DNA of 64,000 bases from Lutjanus erythropterus (taxonomy: Eukaryota > Chordata > Actinopteri > Lutjaniformes > Lutjanidae), in NCBI GenBank assembly GCA_020091685.1, contig CM034601.1:15520972-15584971 (forward strand), in the 5' to 3' direction. The position numbers were made by a program, and so were the translations under genes. Positions 1 to 10,339 of the stretch are shown here, piece after piece (the stretch's first letter is position 1; every line of letters starts with the position of its first letter). Below the pieces are notes generated by a model. The model was not told where the DNA came from. It searched no databases and saw only the letters and a list, made by a program, of their open reading frames with translations.

Positions 1-689
1 TTTCTACTTTTTGAGGCAATTTTGCAACTTCATACATCTAAACTTTAGGAATAGTACTTACACTGGCATGTTACTCTGTCCTGGCTCTGAGATAACGGAA
101 GTGAGCATAGTTTTGCTGACCCTTTAAACTAGATAACATGAAGCTCTTTTTCCGTTTTCTTACTATTACTGTAATTAGCTTCTGTCAAGTGGATATGTCA
201 TGGACAAGGCTCAACAATATGGATTGTCTTATTGCCCACGGCTAGTACAATGCCTCATATAGTGCCACACATTGTTGTAAAAAATAATTAAAACATTGTT
301 TTTCTTAAGGCTGATGATGGAAGCAGCTTAAGAGTGAGTGAGCCATCTTACTTCTCCGTTCAAAGATGCACATGCACAGGACCGACTTGCAAGAAATTAC
401 CGGCAAAGACAAAGTTTAGGAGCTGAAGTAGTCCTCGACCATATAACTGAAAAGTGTATATTGACAGTAACAGTCTTCATACTGGTAGATATCGAGAAAT
501 ATTGATCATGTAGCTTGTGACTGAGGATGTGCTGTGTGCAAAGGGTGGAAATAGCTTATGTGATTAAATAGGTTTGTTGTATTACCACTCTCTGTCAGGT
601 TACTGTTTGCGTGGCACTTAAAGCGCCAAGGGATATGACTGGCTGTTTATGAGCCAGGACAGGAACACAGCTGGGGTTCATCTGTTAAA
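1..689. other. AT-rich non-coding sequence, nothing recognised
   Basis: No repeat family or exon was recognised. A 34-codon ORF starting at 139 on the + strand (MKLFFRFLTITVISFCQ...) looks like a signal peptide but is too short and unsupported to call. Confidence 0.5.
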
Positions 690-836
690 TGATCAGCCGT
701 TCTCTTGTCACTCATTGAACACTCCTTCATCAAGGGACATGACATCAGTTCATGTTTTCATGGTGGTTTGCATTGAAGTGAAACTACTGAACATTCAATA
801 GGAGACTTCAATGAGTGACAAGAGAACAGCTGATCA
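690..836. repeat. Inverted repeat with 30-bp arms
   Basis: Positions 690-719 (TGATCAGCCGTTCTCTTGTC onward) are the reverse complement of 807-836, with one mismatch in 30 bases. The spacer is 87 bp. Both outer ends are TGATCA. It could be a short foldback MITE or a remnant of one; the family is not recognised. Confidence 0.75.
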
Positions 837-1161
837 TACTTTCTTATTGCTATTGATGACATGTCTGTCACTGATAGATATCACTATCATTTTATCACCC
901 AGGCCGAGTTGAAGTGGAAGTGCAAGAACTTCAGTTATCCTGGAAACAGTTTAGCTGGGTGGTGTTAAAGGATGTGGGTGAAACGATTTGTTGCACAGTT
1001 TGCTGCAAATTTAAGGGCGAGGTGGATAAAACACATTTGTTTTTTTTAACAGGTGTGTCAAGTTTCAAAAGAAAAAAAGAAAAAGAAGTGTGGCCTAATA
1101 AGAGCCAACAGTGTCTTGCTTGCATTGCAGCTTAAACACAGACATTTTACAGACCAAACAA

Positions 1162-1264
1162 GTAAACAATTAATTGAGAAATAATCAATAGATTAATCGA
1201 CAATAAAAAATAATTAATAATGGTAACAGTAATTAACAATAATTAATTAATAATTGCAGCCCTA
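1162..1264. mobile_element. Fragment of AGGGCTGCAACTA-type fish MITE
   Basis: AATAATCAATAGATTAATCG followed by AAT/TAA-rich sequence and ending AATAATTGCAGCCCT matches one end of a widespread teleost palindromic repeat. Its ends read AGGGCTGCAACTA, and it is rich in CGATTAAT. Better copies in this window are at 49266-49436 and 40294-40617. Confidence 0.6.
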
Positions 1265-1534
1265 TAATCCACCAATATCAGGGAGGACAGAAGTAAAGGG
1301 TTAAAAAGTTTTTTATGTCCTACTCCAACATTTCTGCTGACCAAATGTGGTTGACATTAAGGCAAATTTGTTTCAGATGCAATGAGAGCTGAAAAATATA
1401 AACATCTGCAGCCATATTGCAACTAAAAATAGGCTAGCTCTACTTCAATTTAAACCATTTCTCCCCCCTGCCCCTGTACGTGACTAAACAGCCTAACGTG
1501 GCAGACTGACTGTGGTCACACCAGTAACCTTCTG

Positions 1535-1578
1535 CAAGATTGCTATGATGCAAACAGGTTCATCTCTGCCTGGTAGAA
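1535..1578 (-). repeat. Copy 1 of a 44-bp sequence repeated in inverted orientation
   Basis: The reverse complement begins TTCTACCAGGCAGAGATGAA and matches 3026-3069 over about 44 bases with about 6 differences. The first 24 bases differ at one position. The family is unknown. Confidence 0.65.
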
Positions 1579-2294
1579 GAGCTCATTCATACCGCAGGCT
1601 CGCTGTTTGCAGAGCGTGGCTCCTTTCAAACCATAAATTAACATAAAGAGACAGGCTCAAAGTTGCATGCATTAGTTTACATAAGCGAGCGCACACACGT
1701 TTTTTTTATGTGCAAGAGTACACAATCCATTTCCTGGTATGTAAACACTGCAGGCTCATATGAACGTTTAATACAAAAAGGCACAAATGTTGTAATACAA
1801 ATCACACAGGAATTCTGCTTATGATCTGGACACTGACTGCACCTTACGTAAGAAAGACAAGAGAGACATAGAAAAGGTTAGATCATCAGACAGCGACTCA
1901 CATAACTTAATAAAGCAGTTGTTTCAGCTGTATCTTGCAAGACATTATCCTCTGGAGCATGTCTATCACCTGCCTTGCTGCCCAATTACTGCTGACAGAT
2001 TAATGGCATCCCTCCAATTGTTGTCTTTGATTTATACACAATCCATTGGCTGCCACATCCAATTATTGCCATTGTGCTACATACAAATCACTGCAGGGCA
2101 TCTGCCTGGCATGCATACAACCCTTTATACTGGAACTGGGTGTACAGTGACATTTTGTTCTATTTGCCAAAGGGTGGACAAAGCCAACGACTTTTCTTCT
2201 GGAGCTTTTTCTCTATGAACTAACCTTTTGAACCCAAAGAGCTGCTCATTGAGCTACTTTGAATTCAGACAAATTAAAGGGTTAGTTCTAGAGC

Positions 2295-2515
2295 AGATAC
2301 TATTAGTTGATTATCAGAAAGGAAATTAACCTTTAACTTAAATCATCGATCAATCATTTTGGTCCATTTTCAAGCAAAAGTGCCAAATATTCTCTGGTTA
2401 CGGCATTTCTGCTGTGAGGATTTCCTGCTTTTTCTTATATGACATTAAAGTGAATATTTTTAAGTTTAAGACAATTTGTCGCACGAAACAGGACATCTGA
2501 AGCACAGCCTGACAG
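2295..2515 (+). mobile_element. Remnant of AGGGCTGCAACTA-type MITE (internal part)
   Basis: It contains TAGTTGATTATC, CATTTTCAAGCAAAAGTGCC, AAATATTCTCTGGTTACGGC, GTGAGGATTTCCTGC and GACATCTGAAG in the order seen in the related copies at 40294-40617 and 52735-52930. It is old and lacks clear termini. Confidence 0.6.
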
Positions 2516-2519
2516 ATTC

Positions 2520-3860
2520 AGGATTTTTCAGGCACATGCTGATGTCAATATTTGGGAGTTCAATGGATCACAGGTAAAGATAACATAATGACATATTAGC
2601 CAACAAACAATCTTGATACAGATCCCTTCGATCTCTCCTGATTGTGACTAACATACAACCTGCTATAAAAATCAACTTGTCAGTGCTCTCTGTTTGACAA
2701 ACTAAGAAGATGACTCTGCTCCTGAATTACCTCAAACCAAGTTTGGTTGGTGGGTTGCTGCAGTATACCAGTGTCACAGTACAGCGCAGTAAGAAAACTG
2801 ATGATTAACATACCATGTACATTTACTTATCTACAATGATGGATTCTGCATTATTAGGGTTATTTAAAAATATTTCAGGTCTGTCAGGACATAATAAGTT
2901 GTGAAAATATAATTGTTCAAATAAGAAAATTCTTGTTTTCATTCCTTTAAGTGTCATTTTAACTGATTTTTTTAAATACATTTATTAGAATTACCCATGC
3001 TCTGTTAACAGTAATCCTGTTTTAATTCTACCAGGCAGAGATGAATCTGTCTGCAACACAGCAGTCAGGTGACAGTCTAGCTGCTACATTAGGATGTTTA
3101 GTCACATTCAGTGGCAGCGGAGGAGGACATTTATAAATGGTTGCCCCTCAAGGTATAATAGACTCAGCCTATTTTTAGTTGCAATGTGGCTGCAGATGCT
3201 TTTTCAGCTCTCCTTGCATCTAAAGCAAATGATTACACAAAAGAAAACAATCAGCGGATTAAGCGATAGTGGTCTGTTTGTTCCTGAGTGTAGATAGGCA
3301 CACAGCAGCTATTCGGCTCTTCACACTAACCCCTTACTTTAACTATACAGAGTAACAAAGTCGCTGTTGAAAAGCGGTTGGATAGCTGGGTGTTGCATAT
3401 GAGCTCCTTCTTTGCCAATTCATTATGCACTGCAATTCTTAAATATTGTGATTTACTGCAATTTTTGTTTGCCTTTGAATAATGGACGATGTGGAAAAAC
3501 AAACTAATCATACATTTTGATAGACTGTAATTCATGAGTCATAATTCCAGCAACAATACACATAACATGCCAGTCAATCTTTGTGTTTTATATCAACAGC
3601 ATCAATGATATACTATATAGAAAAGTGGTAAAACACTAATTCAGCAACCAAGAAACTGATTCAGGAATCGGGATACTTAAGAGAATCTTTTTTTCTCCCA
3701 CACCTAGTTAAGTGTAAGTCATACCTGCTTTTATAGTTTTCAGTTGCAGTATGGTTAGGTCTAAGGAGAGATCAAGTAGCCACACTACCTACTTCCTCCC
3801 TCCTCAGATACAATTGTTTGCTATGAACACCCGGATGCTTGTCCCTGCCATGCTAAGCTA
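2520..3860. other. Non-coding, AT-rich, no gene seen
   Basis: Apart from the 44-bp repeat at 3026-3069 nothing was recognised. The ORFs at 3094-3297 (+) and 3326-3535 (-) have no family resemblance. Confidence 0.4.
3026..3069 (+). repeat. Copy 2 of the 44-bp inverted-orientation repeat
   Basis: TTCTACCAGGCAGAGATGAA and the following CTG.CTGCA.CA.AGCA.TC match the reverse complement of 1535-1578. The 1.4 kb between them does not look like a recognisable transposon. Confidence 0.65.
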
Positions 3861-3870
3861 TATGCACTCA

Positions 3871-3947
3871 GGTGCAAATAGCTATTAGCTAGTTCACCAA
3901 TGGGTGCAAATAGCTCCAATGGCTTTCCCAACATAGGTGCAAATAGC
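3871..3947 (+). repeat. Three copies of GGTGCAAATAGC at 32-33 bp spacing
   Basis: Identical 12-mers start at 3871, 3903 and 3936. The spacers differ in sequence, so this is either a very degenerate short tandem repeat or a spaced motif array. GTGCAAAT differs from the POU octamer ATGCAAAT at one base. Confidence 0.8.
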
Positions 3948-4189
3948 ATCTGCCATAATAGAAAATCTCATTCATCTTTTGTGGTATATTGCTATGCAAA
4001 CAGATTTGCTTATTTTGCACAGATTGTTTATGAAACTTCATACATACATACATATAAATGTACTTTATATAAATCATCAACAACATCTCTTTCCTAAGAC
4101 GGTGATACTCTGATTACTCTGATAATCCTCAGACCTCACAGTTGACAAAGTTTTTTATTGGGAGTTTTTCTTTGTCAGAAAAACAGATT

Positions 4190-5045
4190 TTCTTTTAGCT
4201 GCTCCGTGTGAAACGACTCTTCGAAAAAAACAAACTTCCCCCTTGAATTTGCTGAGAGCTGAGAGTCTGCTCATCATCTCCAGCTGGACGGTAGCCTTCC
4301 CGGTGACGTCAGCCCAGTTGTTTCTAGAAATTCCCAAAAACACTTTAGCTGTGAGGGTCTCCTGGACGTCCCGCAGCCTGTGCTACGGGCTGTTTACAAA
4401 AAAATTTTAAAAAAATCGTCTCACTGTCCGCTTTAAAGAACGCCTTTCATACACAATGACATGAAAGTCACACCGGTTGAGATGCTGGGCAACAAAGTTT
4501 CAAAACTTTCTCCCCCTTTCGCTGTGAAACATTGTAACCCTACAGCCTCGCACAGTCTTACGTTACACTGTGACCAACATGTCGGAAATAAACACGCACC
4601 TCACGAAATAACAGCACGTTATTACTTTTCCTTTCTGGGACCACAAAAGTCTCGAGTAAACACGCTTTCCGTCCAAAAAAACAAATGAACCTGTTGGACC
4701 CAGCTATTGACAACCAGCCCAGCATGTTCGGTAGGCACGGCAGCTCGGCGACTCAGCCCCCTTCCTTCCAGAGATGAAAAGAAGGGATTTGTGGGTCATT
4801 AGATACAACATTTAATGTCATCTTACCTCTGCTCTCCTGGGCTTGAAAGAGCACAGTCACACTTTGGTATGTGGACGCAGTTTGACTTGGCACCCCGGGG
4901 TTGTGAATCGGACAGAGAGGGGTTTTGGTCGCTGCCACGTACAGAACCTCCCGGAGGGCTGACCTTAATACTCAGAGTAGAGGCGCAGAGACATTCTTCG
5001 TCCTTATTTATTGTGTTGCCCTCTAGTGCGCCTCTTAAGTTCCGA
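4190..5045. promoter_or_regulatory. CpG-rich promoter-like segment
   Basis: Against an AT-rich background this segment has clearly more CpG and GC. It includes a perfect cAMP-response element TGACGTCA at 4304-4311, a TTCTAGAA heat-shock-type pair at 4322-4329, several CACG cores and a CTCF-like site on the - strand at 5016-5031. The only splice signal I would trust reads toward the left (- strand donor at 4826). The ORFs inside it (4461-4688 +, 4823-5098 -) match no family I recognise and are probably a by-product of the higher GC. Confidence 0.5.
4827..4972 (-). other. Candidate non-coding first exon of a minus-strand gene (possibly p4ha2)
   Basis: Read on the - strand, GAGCAGAG|GTAAGATG at 4834-4819 is an excellent splice donor. 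About 145 bases upstream of it lies a TATA-like CACAATAAATAAGG (5015-5002). The sequence between is GC-rich with several CpGs. It contains an ACGTG hypoxia-response-type core (4936-4940). No start codon leads to a convincing protein, so the exon would be 5' UTR. In mammals P4HA2 lies head-to-head with PDLIM4 on the opposite strand, and a minus-strand start here would reproduce that layout. I looked on the - strand of 1-4800 for the early P4HA2 coding motif (FFTSIG, MTDLIYAEK) and did not find it. Gene identity is therefore conjecture and the exon itself is a prediction. Confidence 0.35.
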
Positions 5046-5220
5046 CTTTTCAGTGTAGGCTGGACAATTGACTTCTTGTACTCATAAAAAAAAAACAAAA
5101 AAACGGAAAAGGTAATTTGTTCTGTAGGTTATTTAGACTACAGTTTTATAAATTAAACTTGAATTGCAAAAAGGATTCAATTAATGCTGCTTATAAAAGT
5201 GAAAAAACAAAACAAAAACA

Positions 5221-5605
5221 GTGGTGGAGCAGCACAGTGCTCGGGTCTTTTAAAAATACCGCAATGTAAAAAGTACTGCATTCCAAATTTTATCTAAATA
5301 AAAGTACAGCAGTATTTGAATCAAAATTTCAGACCTACTCATCATGCAAACTCCTTTCTGAGTGCTAGGTTACATTACCGGATTATTATAATCATTATTG
5401 ATGCATGAACATATAAGAAGCACTTAAATGTGTTACCAGGCTGACGCAGACTAACTTGAACTACTTCATATACTCTTGGGTAATTTAATCTATAAACGAT
5501 TAATAATATTTTTGCAAACTAAGTCACTAAAGCTGCCACATGTATTGTAGAGTAAAATGTTAAATATTTCCCTCTGAAATGTAGTGAAACATAAGTATGA
5601 AGACC
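5221..5605 (+). mobile_element. AAGTAAAAGTAC-type fish dispersed repeat, degraded
   Basis: GTGGTGGAGCAG, AATGTAAAAAGTACTGCATT, AATAAAAGTACAGCAGTATT and CCCTCTGAAATGTAGTGAAA occur in the order typical of a common teleost repeat built on AAGTAAAAGTAC. That repeat normally ends ACTTCCCACCACTG. Related copies are at 24985-25070 and 38140-38905. Confidence 0.6.
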
Positions 5606-5609
5606 TCAG

Positions 5610-7930
5610 AATGATTATTAGTTATTTCCATCAGTGATGTGCCAGTAATGATGTAAGAATCTGGGATGTTGCAATATAAACTCTACAGCAGCATTTGACA
5701 ACCATGTCAATTTGAGTTGACAATAGACATATTTTTATATGTCAAAAAAGCATTGTGGGGGACTCGGAAATATGTTACAGTTGCTGTTAACACCAAAAGA
5801 AAGCACTTTTTGGGGGAAAAGTACATTACCCAAAAATGCATGACAGCAATTTAATTTGCAATTGTAGCTGACCCTGAAAGGAAATTAAAGCATACATGAT
5901 ATGATTCAAAAGATGTTCTGCACGCATACATAATGTTATTTTTGTGACAAGACAGTATTGGTCAGGATAAATCCTGAGAATTAGCCATATATGCTCCAAT
6001 TTATATTTAAGTGTAAACGATAGATTGACAAATACCTTTGCAATAAAAGGTTTTGCTGTAGGCCTCGGTTTTATTCACAATCGCTAAATATCTAAAAAAA
6101 AAAAAAAAATGTTTATGATAGGTGAACGTTCAAAAGCTTGTTCATCGCTACAGTTCGATCTTATAGAATATTTACGGTAATGGGAATCCATGCAATCCGT
6201 CACGTTTACAGTTTGGATCTGGGTTTCCAGAGCTTGTTCTGTGGATGGACTGAGCACCATCTGGAGAAGGAACCTGTAGACATGGCTTTTCAATTATCCA
6301 GTATTCTCGAAGTTTCTGTTCTCGTGCTGTCCCCTGTCCACGATGTTTCTGTATTTTGTGCAAGTGGGAGCAATGGGACTTTATTTACACCTTTATAAAC
6401 GATTTAAGACGTTGTAATTAAAGCCAGTTGGATGTGAGGGGCCAAGATGCATTTGCATTTAGTAGAGCAACATACTGTTGACACGTGTGTCAGGCTGAGG
6501 CACATCTGATGAAACATTCCTCGTGATTGCAGTATTGGCTACATTTGCACATTTGTCTTTCAAATTAATGAGAGAAAGAAAGGTTTAACCTAACTGTTGT
6601 TTTCTTTAAAAGGGACTTTTTGGTCTTTTAGAGACATATAGATTACTTTATAATGCAAAATTAAGCCAAAATATGACACATTATACACCTTGGATTTTGA
6701 CTGTTAAAAGATATTATATAATATAGGCTCATAGGTGTATCTGATTTCTGATGAGCAATGTAATCCATAGATTTATATTGATGAAAATCTAGAATATGAA
6801 AACACTCCAAAAGCGGTTTGACCAGCAGGTGTCACTGTGGGTCAACAGAAGAGCCCCCTCCCACAACTGATAAATATCAATTCAATCAGCACTTACACTT
6901 TACACAGAAACATCACAGAATGTTGAGTAAAATAAATAGAATTTAAATAAATAGGGAAATTATAAACTATTATCTCAGCTAATTAACTGTTAGTTAACAT
7001 GTAGGCCTGAATCTGCCTTCTGTACTCTCTGTGATATTCATTTTTTTTATATGTGTGCACTTAAACCGACCTTTCCGTCTCGTAATCCCTTTATTATAAT
7101 CCATGCCTCATTTTCCTAAGGGATTTAATATTCCTGCTCTGTCTCTACCACATCATGACTCATCATTACTCATGAAGAGAGGAAGCGAATTGGGTTTAAT
7201 GAAAAGAGCAGACACGGCTAATATGTTGTACATGTACGAATGTGTCAGCAGATTTATTTAACCACACGCTTCCAAATAAACCCTAAAGCATGAGTCAGAC
7301 ATTTTTAACATTGTTTTATCAACGTGATGCTCTATGAGCCTGGTTTCGAACTGATCCCGTTTATCAGAAGTCTGCAGTCGATTTTATGCCCCACTATTCC
7401 CCCAAATCCCAAACACAGTATGTTATATAATTTTAAAAGATTTTGGGGGAAAAATGTGAATATATATTTCTTCATAACATTGCCCATATAACATATGAAC
7501 CCTGAAATATTTCCTTATTTGATGTAACAGCAATGCTTAATGGTCATTTCTGTATTTTGTCACCTTCATGAGATGTGCAAGCCCAGTTTGTAGGAAAGGG
7601 AAGCTTGCACATTTTATAAAGTGAAAGGAAAAAGCATGATTCACAAGTTTTTTAATAAACAACATTGTTGTTATGTGGGTGAACATAAGTGCTGACACAG
7701 ATAATGAGACTGGGGTAAAAATACATTATTGAGCAGGGATGAGTCTCTGAGAACAAACAACAAGACCGAGATAAAACACAGCCACATAAATAATGGCTTT
7801 AAACATAGCAAACAGTATCTGGTAGCAGAATCTACAGTGTGGCAGAGTGGAAGTAGCAGGGTTGAACATTTGTGTGTACTGATTTTTGTTCATGTCAGTG
7901 CCGTAGGGGTAGCACTCTACAGGGTGTGAC
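5610..7930. other. Non-coding sequence, no gene seen
   Basis: AT-rich with a 16-base A run at 6093-6108. The ORFs at 6084-6398 on both strands and at 7726-7938 overlap each other in several frames and show no domain. Confidence 0.45.
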
Positions 7931-7934
7931 CAAG

Positions 7935-8392
7935 CCATTTAGCCACGCCCATCAGCAAAACTCCTATCATATGTTCAGGCCTGGACTACTGCTGAAGATG
8001 TGAAGTTTGGGGCAGATTCGAGCAAGTAAACAAAAGTTAATGCTACTTCCTGTGTTTTTTGCGAAACATCGACATCATGCACCAAATATCTCCACAATAT
8101 ATCAGTACCAAGGTCTTAAGGAATTTGGTCAACCTGCCTGGAGGAGTATGTCAAAGTCTAAAACATGTCATTTCCTGTTGCCAGTAGGTGGCGCTATGAC
8201 TATTGTGGAATATTGTCATGTAGATGTGTTCAGGGCGGGACTGTTACCAATCATGTGAAGTTTGGTGCAGATCGGATCACTGATACTAAAGTTACAAAAG
8301 GCGAAATATCAAAATTCCACCATGCCACACCCATCACGTCGCAGCGAGGTTGGGTGCCCAAAAGCCGAGCTGCAACCTTGATCCTTGTGTTT
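7935..8392 (+). mobile_element. Dispersed fish repeat with GCCACGCCCAT and GTGAAGTTTGG motifs
   Basis: The sequence holds AGCCACGCCCATCAGC, GTGAAGTTTGGGGCAGATTC, a second GTGAAGTTTGGTGCAGATCG, CATTTCCTGTTGCCAG and GTAGGTGGCGCTATGAC. That combination is common in teleost genomes as a dispersed, partly tandem repeat. Its transposon class is not clear to me. Short ORFs inside it (8007-8258, 8165-8443) are incidental. Confidence 0.55.
8181..8195 (+). promoter_or_regulatory. Perfect match to the CTCF core consensus
   Basis: CCAGTAGGTGGCGCT fits the vertebrate CTCF core CCASYAGRKGGCRSY at every position. It lies inside the dispersed repeat at 7935-8392. Occupancy is unknown. Confidence 0.5.
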
Positions 8393-8394
8393 TT

Positions 8395-8890
8395 AACATT
8401 TTTAGGCCAATTTCTAAATTTCCATTTTTATCAAAAGTTTTAGAAAAAGTGGTTTCAGCCCAGCTTTTAGCTTTTATTTGTCTTGATTTGACCTGATTTG
8501 AGAAATTTCAATCAGATTTTAGAGCTTTACATAGTACAGAAACTGCCCTCCTCAAGGTGACCAATAACCTTCTTTTAGCAGCCAACCAGGAAGACAACAT
8601 CATTTAATGTTTCTGAAATCTCCTCCCTCTATTTTATTTATTCTTTTTGTCTTGGTTTTCTGTTTTTCCTGCACTGCTCTGTATTGTCTTGCTGTGTTTT
8701 AGTGTCTTTTGCTTGTGTCTTAGCTTTGTGTCTCAGTCTTATCTAGCTTTATATTAGCGCTCCTCTCTGGCCTTATTGTATTGACCTTCTATTTTGCCTC
8801 TGGAATATTCTGCTCATTTGTCTTGTTTGTCAAAGCACTTTGTAAACTCAGTTTTTAAAGGTGCTATTTAAATAAAGTTATTATTGTCGA
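8395..8890 (+). mobile_element. L2-like LINE remnant with reverse-transcriptase fragment and 3' tail
   Basis: From 8404 one frame reads RPISKFPFLSKVLEKVVSAQ, then LLAFI, a stop near 8478, then FEKFQSDFRALHSTETALLK and VTNNLLLAA, ending at a stop near 8607. This is the LINE-2/CR1-type reverse-transcriptase segment (RPISNLPFLSKVLE... FQSGFRALHSTETALLKVTND). The rest of the enzyme is deleted. The 3' end CACTTTGTAAACTCAGTTTT, GTGCTATTTAAATAAAGTTA and TTATTGT is the typical L2 tail. It is inactive, carrying an in-frame stop and a large deletion. Confidence 0.85.
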
Positions 8891-8894
8891 TGAG

Positions 8895-10200
8895 GAACAA
8901 TGTAGCTGCAGCGTTCACTGATGTCCACTAAGTGTCAGCAGTATTCAATGGATGAAAGGCAAACACTTTCAAAATTCTCAGACAGATATTATGTCTGCCA
9001 TTAAAGAGATAATTTGTGCCAAAATGCTCAGTGACACCCAGAATTCGCTTGCCAAGTCAGGTTCATTAGCGAGCACATTTAAAAACAACTAATGTTGACC
9101 GAAGTGTTTTTCAAAGAAATTAAAAATGAAACACAGGAATGATAAAGTAAAAATACAGAAATAAATAAGAATATCTTGATAAAATCATCATCCAAACAGT
9201 ATTGGGTAAACAACAAAACACAAAAAAGCTAATAAAATGTATTAATCCTGTTGATAAATGTGACATTAACTCAGGGGTGGTCCTCCTTGTGGGGGCATAT
9301 AGAGCCAGGAGACAGTGCGGATGCCCAGGGGCAAAATATGGAGCGAAATCAAGCTGAATTAATATGCTTAATGTAGAGAAAATAAAAAAGTGTTTGCTGA
9401 TGCTGTTGTGCTGACCTTCATTTCACTAAAACGTGGACCCTTTTTTGTTAGTTGATTCCCCTTTCATTGTTAATGACTGATAAAAAATTGCAAGATGTGG
9501 GATGTGAACTTCCTTTGGCTTCTAAGTCTAAGACATTTTCCTAGTCAAGGCCTATTCAGTTTGTCTTTTAAAAGGGCCAGATAAAAAAAAAAAAAAGAAA
9601 AAAAAAGTAAAGTATGAAGAGGCTGGATGTTTGCACCTTTGGAGAAGAAACATTGTTTTTAATGAACATGTTGTTGCATTTAACATATTTATTCATTTAG
9701 TTTGACTCTTCTAATTCCCTTTGCTTACACAGCCTGAGTTTAAAAAAAAAAGTTTAACAGACATAACCAATGAATGGGGTTATTAGCCTATTAATAAAAT
9801 GATGACTGTTAATGCCCATTAACATGTACTTGAAGGGCCATATTTAGATTATTAAATGGACGGACTGGGCCCATGAGTCTGTAAGCTTTCCAGGGATTTA
9901 TTGGTATGGCATAAATGGAAAATATGAATGTTGTCATTAGTGTATAATTGTCTGACTTGCTGTCACACTGCACTGCTATGGTTCTACATCAGCCCCACAC
10001 AGACAAACCAAACACTGATACAGCCGTTTACCGTTTTGTGTGAGTTTGGTGGCCACGATTAGAATGGGAGAGTGAGATGAGGTGTTTTTCGATCTGCAAG
10101 CTCAGCACTAGATGCCGCTAAGTGTCTACACACTCTTTAATTGAGCATTGGCTGAATGACACGTGTTAACAACAGAGATCAGCAAAAACCTAGCACTGTT
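8895..10200. other. Non-coding, AT-rich, no gene seen
   Basis: Poly-A-rich stretch at 9585-9606. No exon or clear repeat was recognised otherwise. Confidence 0.45.
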
Positions 10201-10208
10201 TACTTAAC

Positions 10209-10330
10209 AGCTTACGATGCTGGTTCTTAATCTGGGGGTCAGAACCCCCTAAAGAGGTCTAAAGATAACTCTGTGGGGTCGCAAGATTATAAGCCAAATA
10301 GGAGAGCAGACAGACTGCAACATAAATTTA
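10209..10330 (+). mobile_element. Possible hAT-like fragment
   Basis: GCTGGTTCTTAATCTGGGGG followed by TCAGAACCCCC and GTGGGGTCGCAAGATTATAA resembles the terminal part of the CAGTGGTTCTCAA family (see 40159-41340). No second end was found. Confidence 0.4.
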
Positions 10331-10339
10331 AACCTTTGT

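Noticed and set aside
139..243. Short signal-peptide-like ORF (MKLFFRFLTITVISFCQ...)
   Set aside because: Only about 35 codons, no conserved mature part, no splice or promoter context.
7321..7400. TGGTTTCGAACTGATCCC as a possible tRNA B box
   Set aside because: No A box at the right distance and no cloverleaf arms. No tRNA gene was found anywhere in the window.
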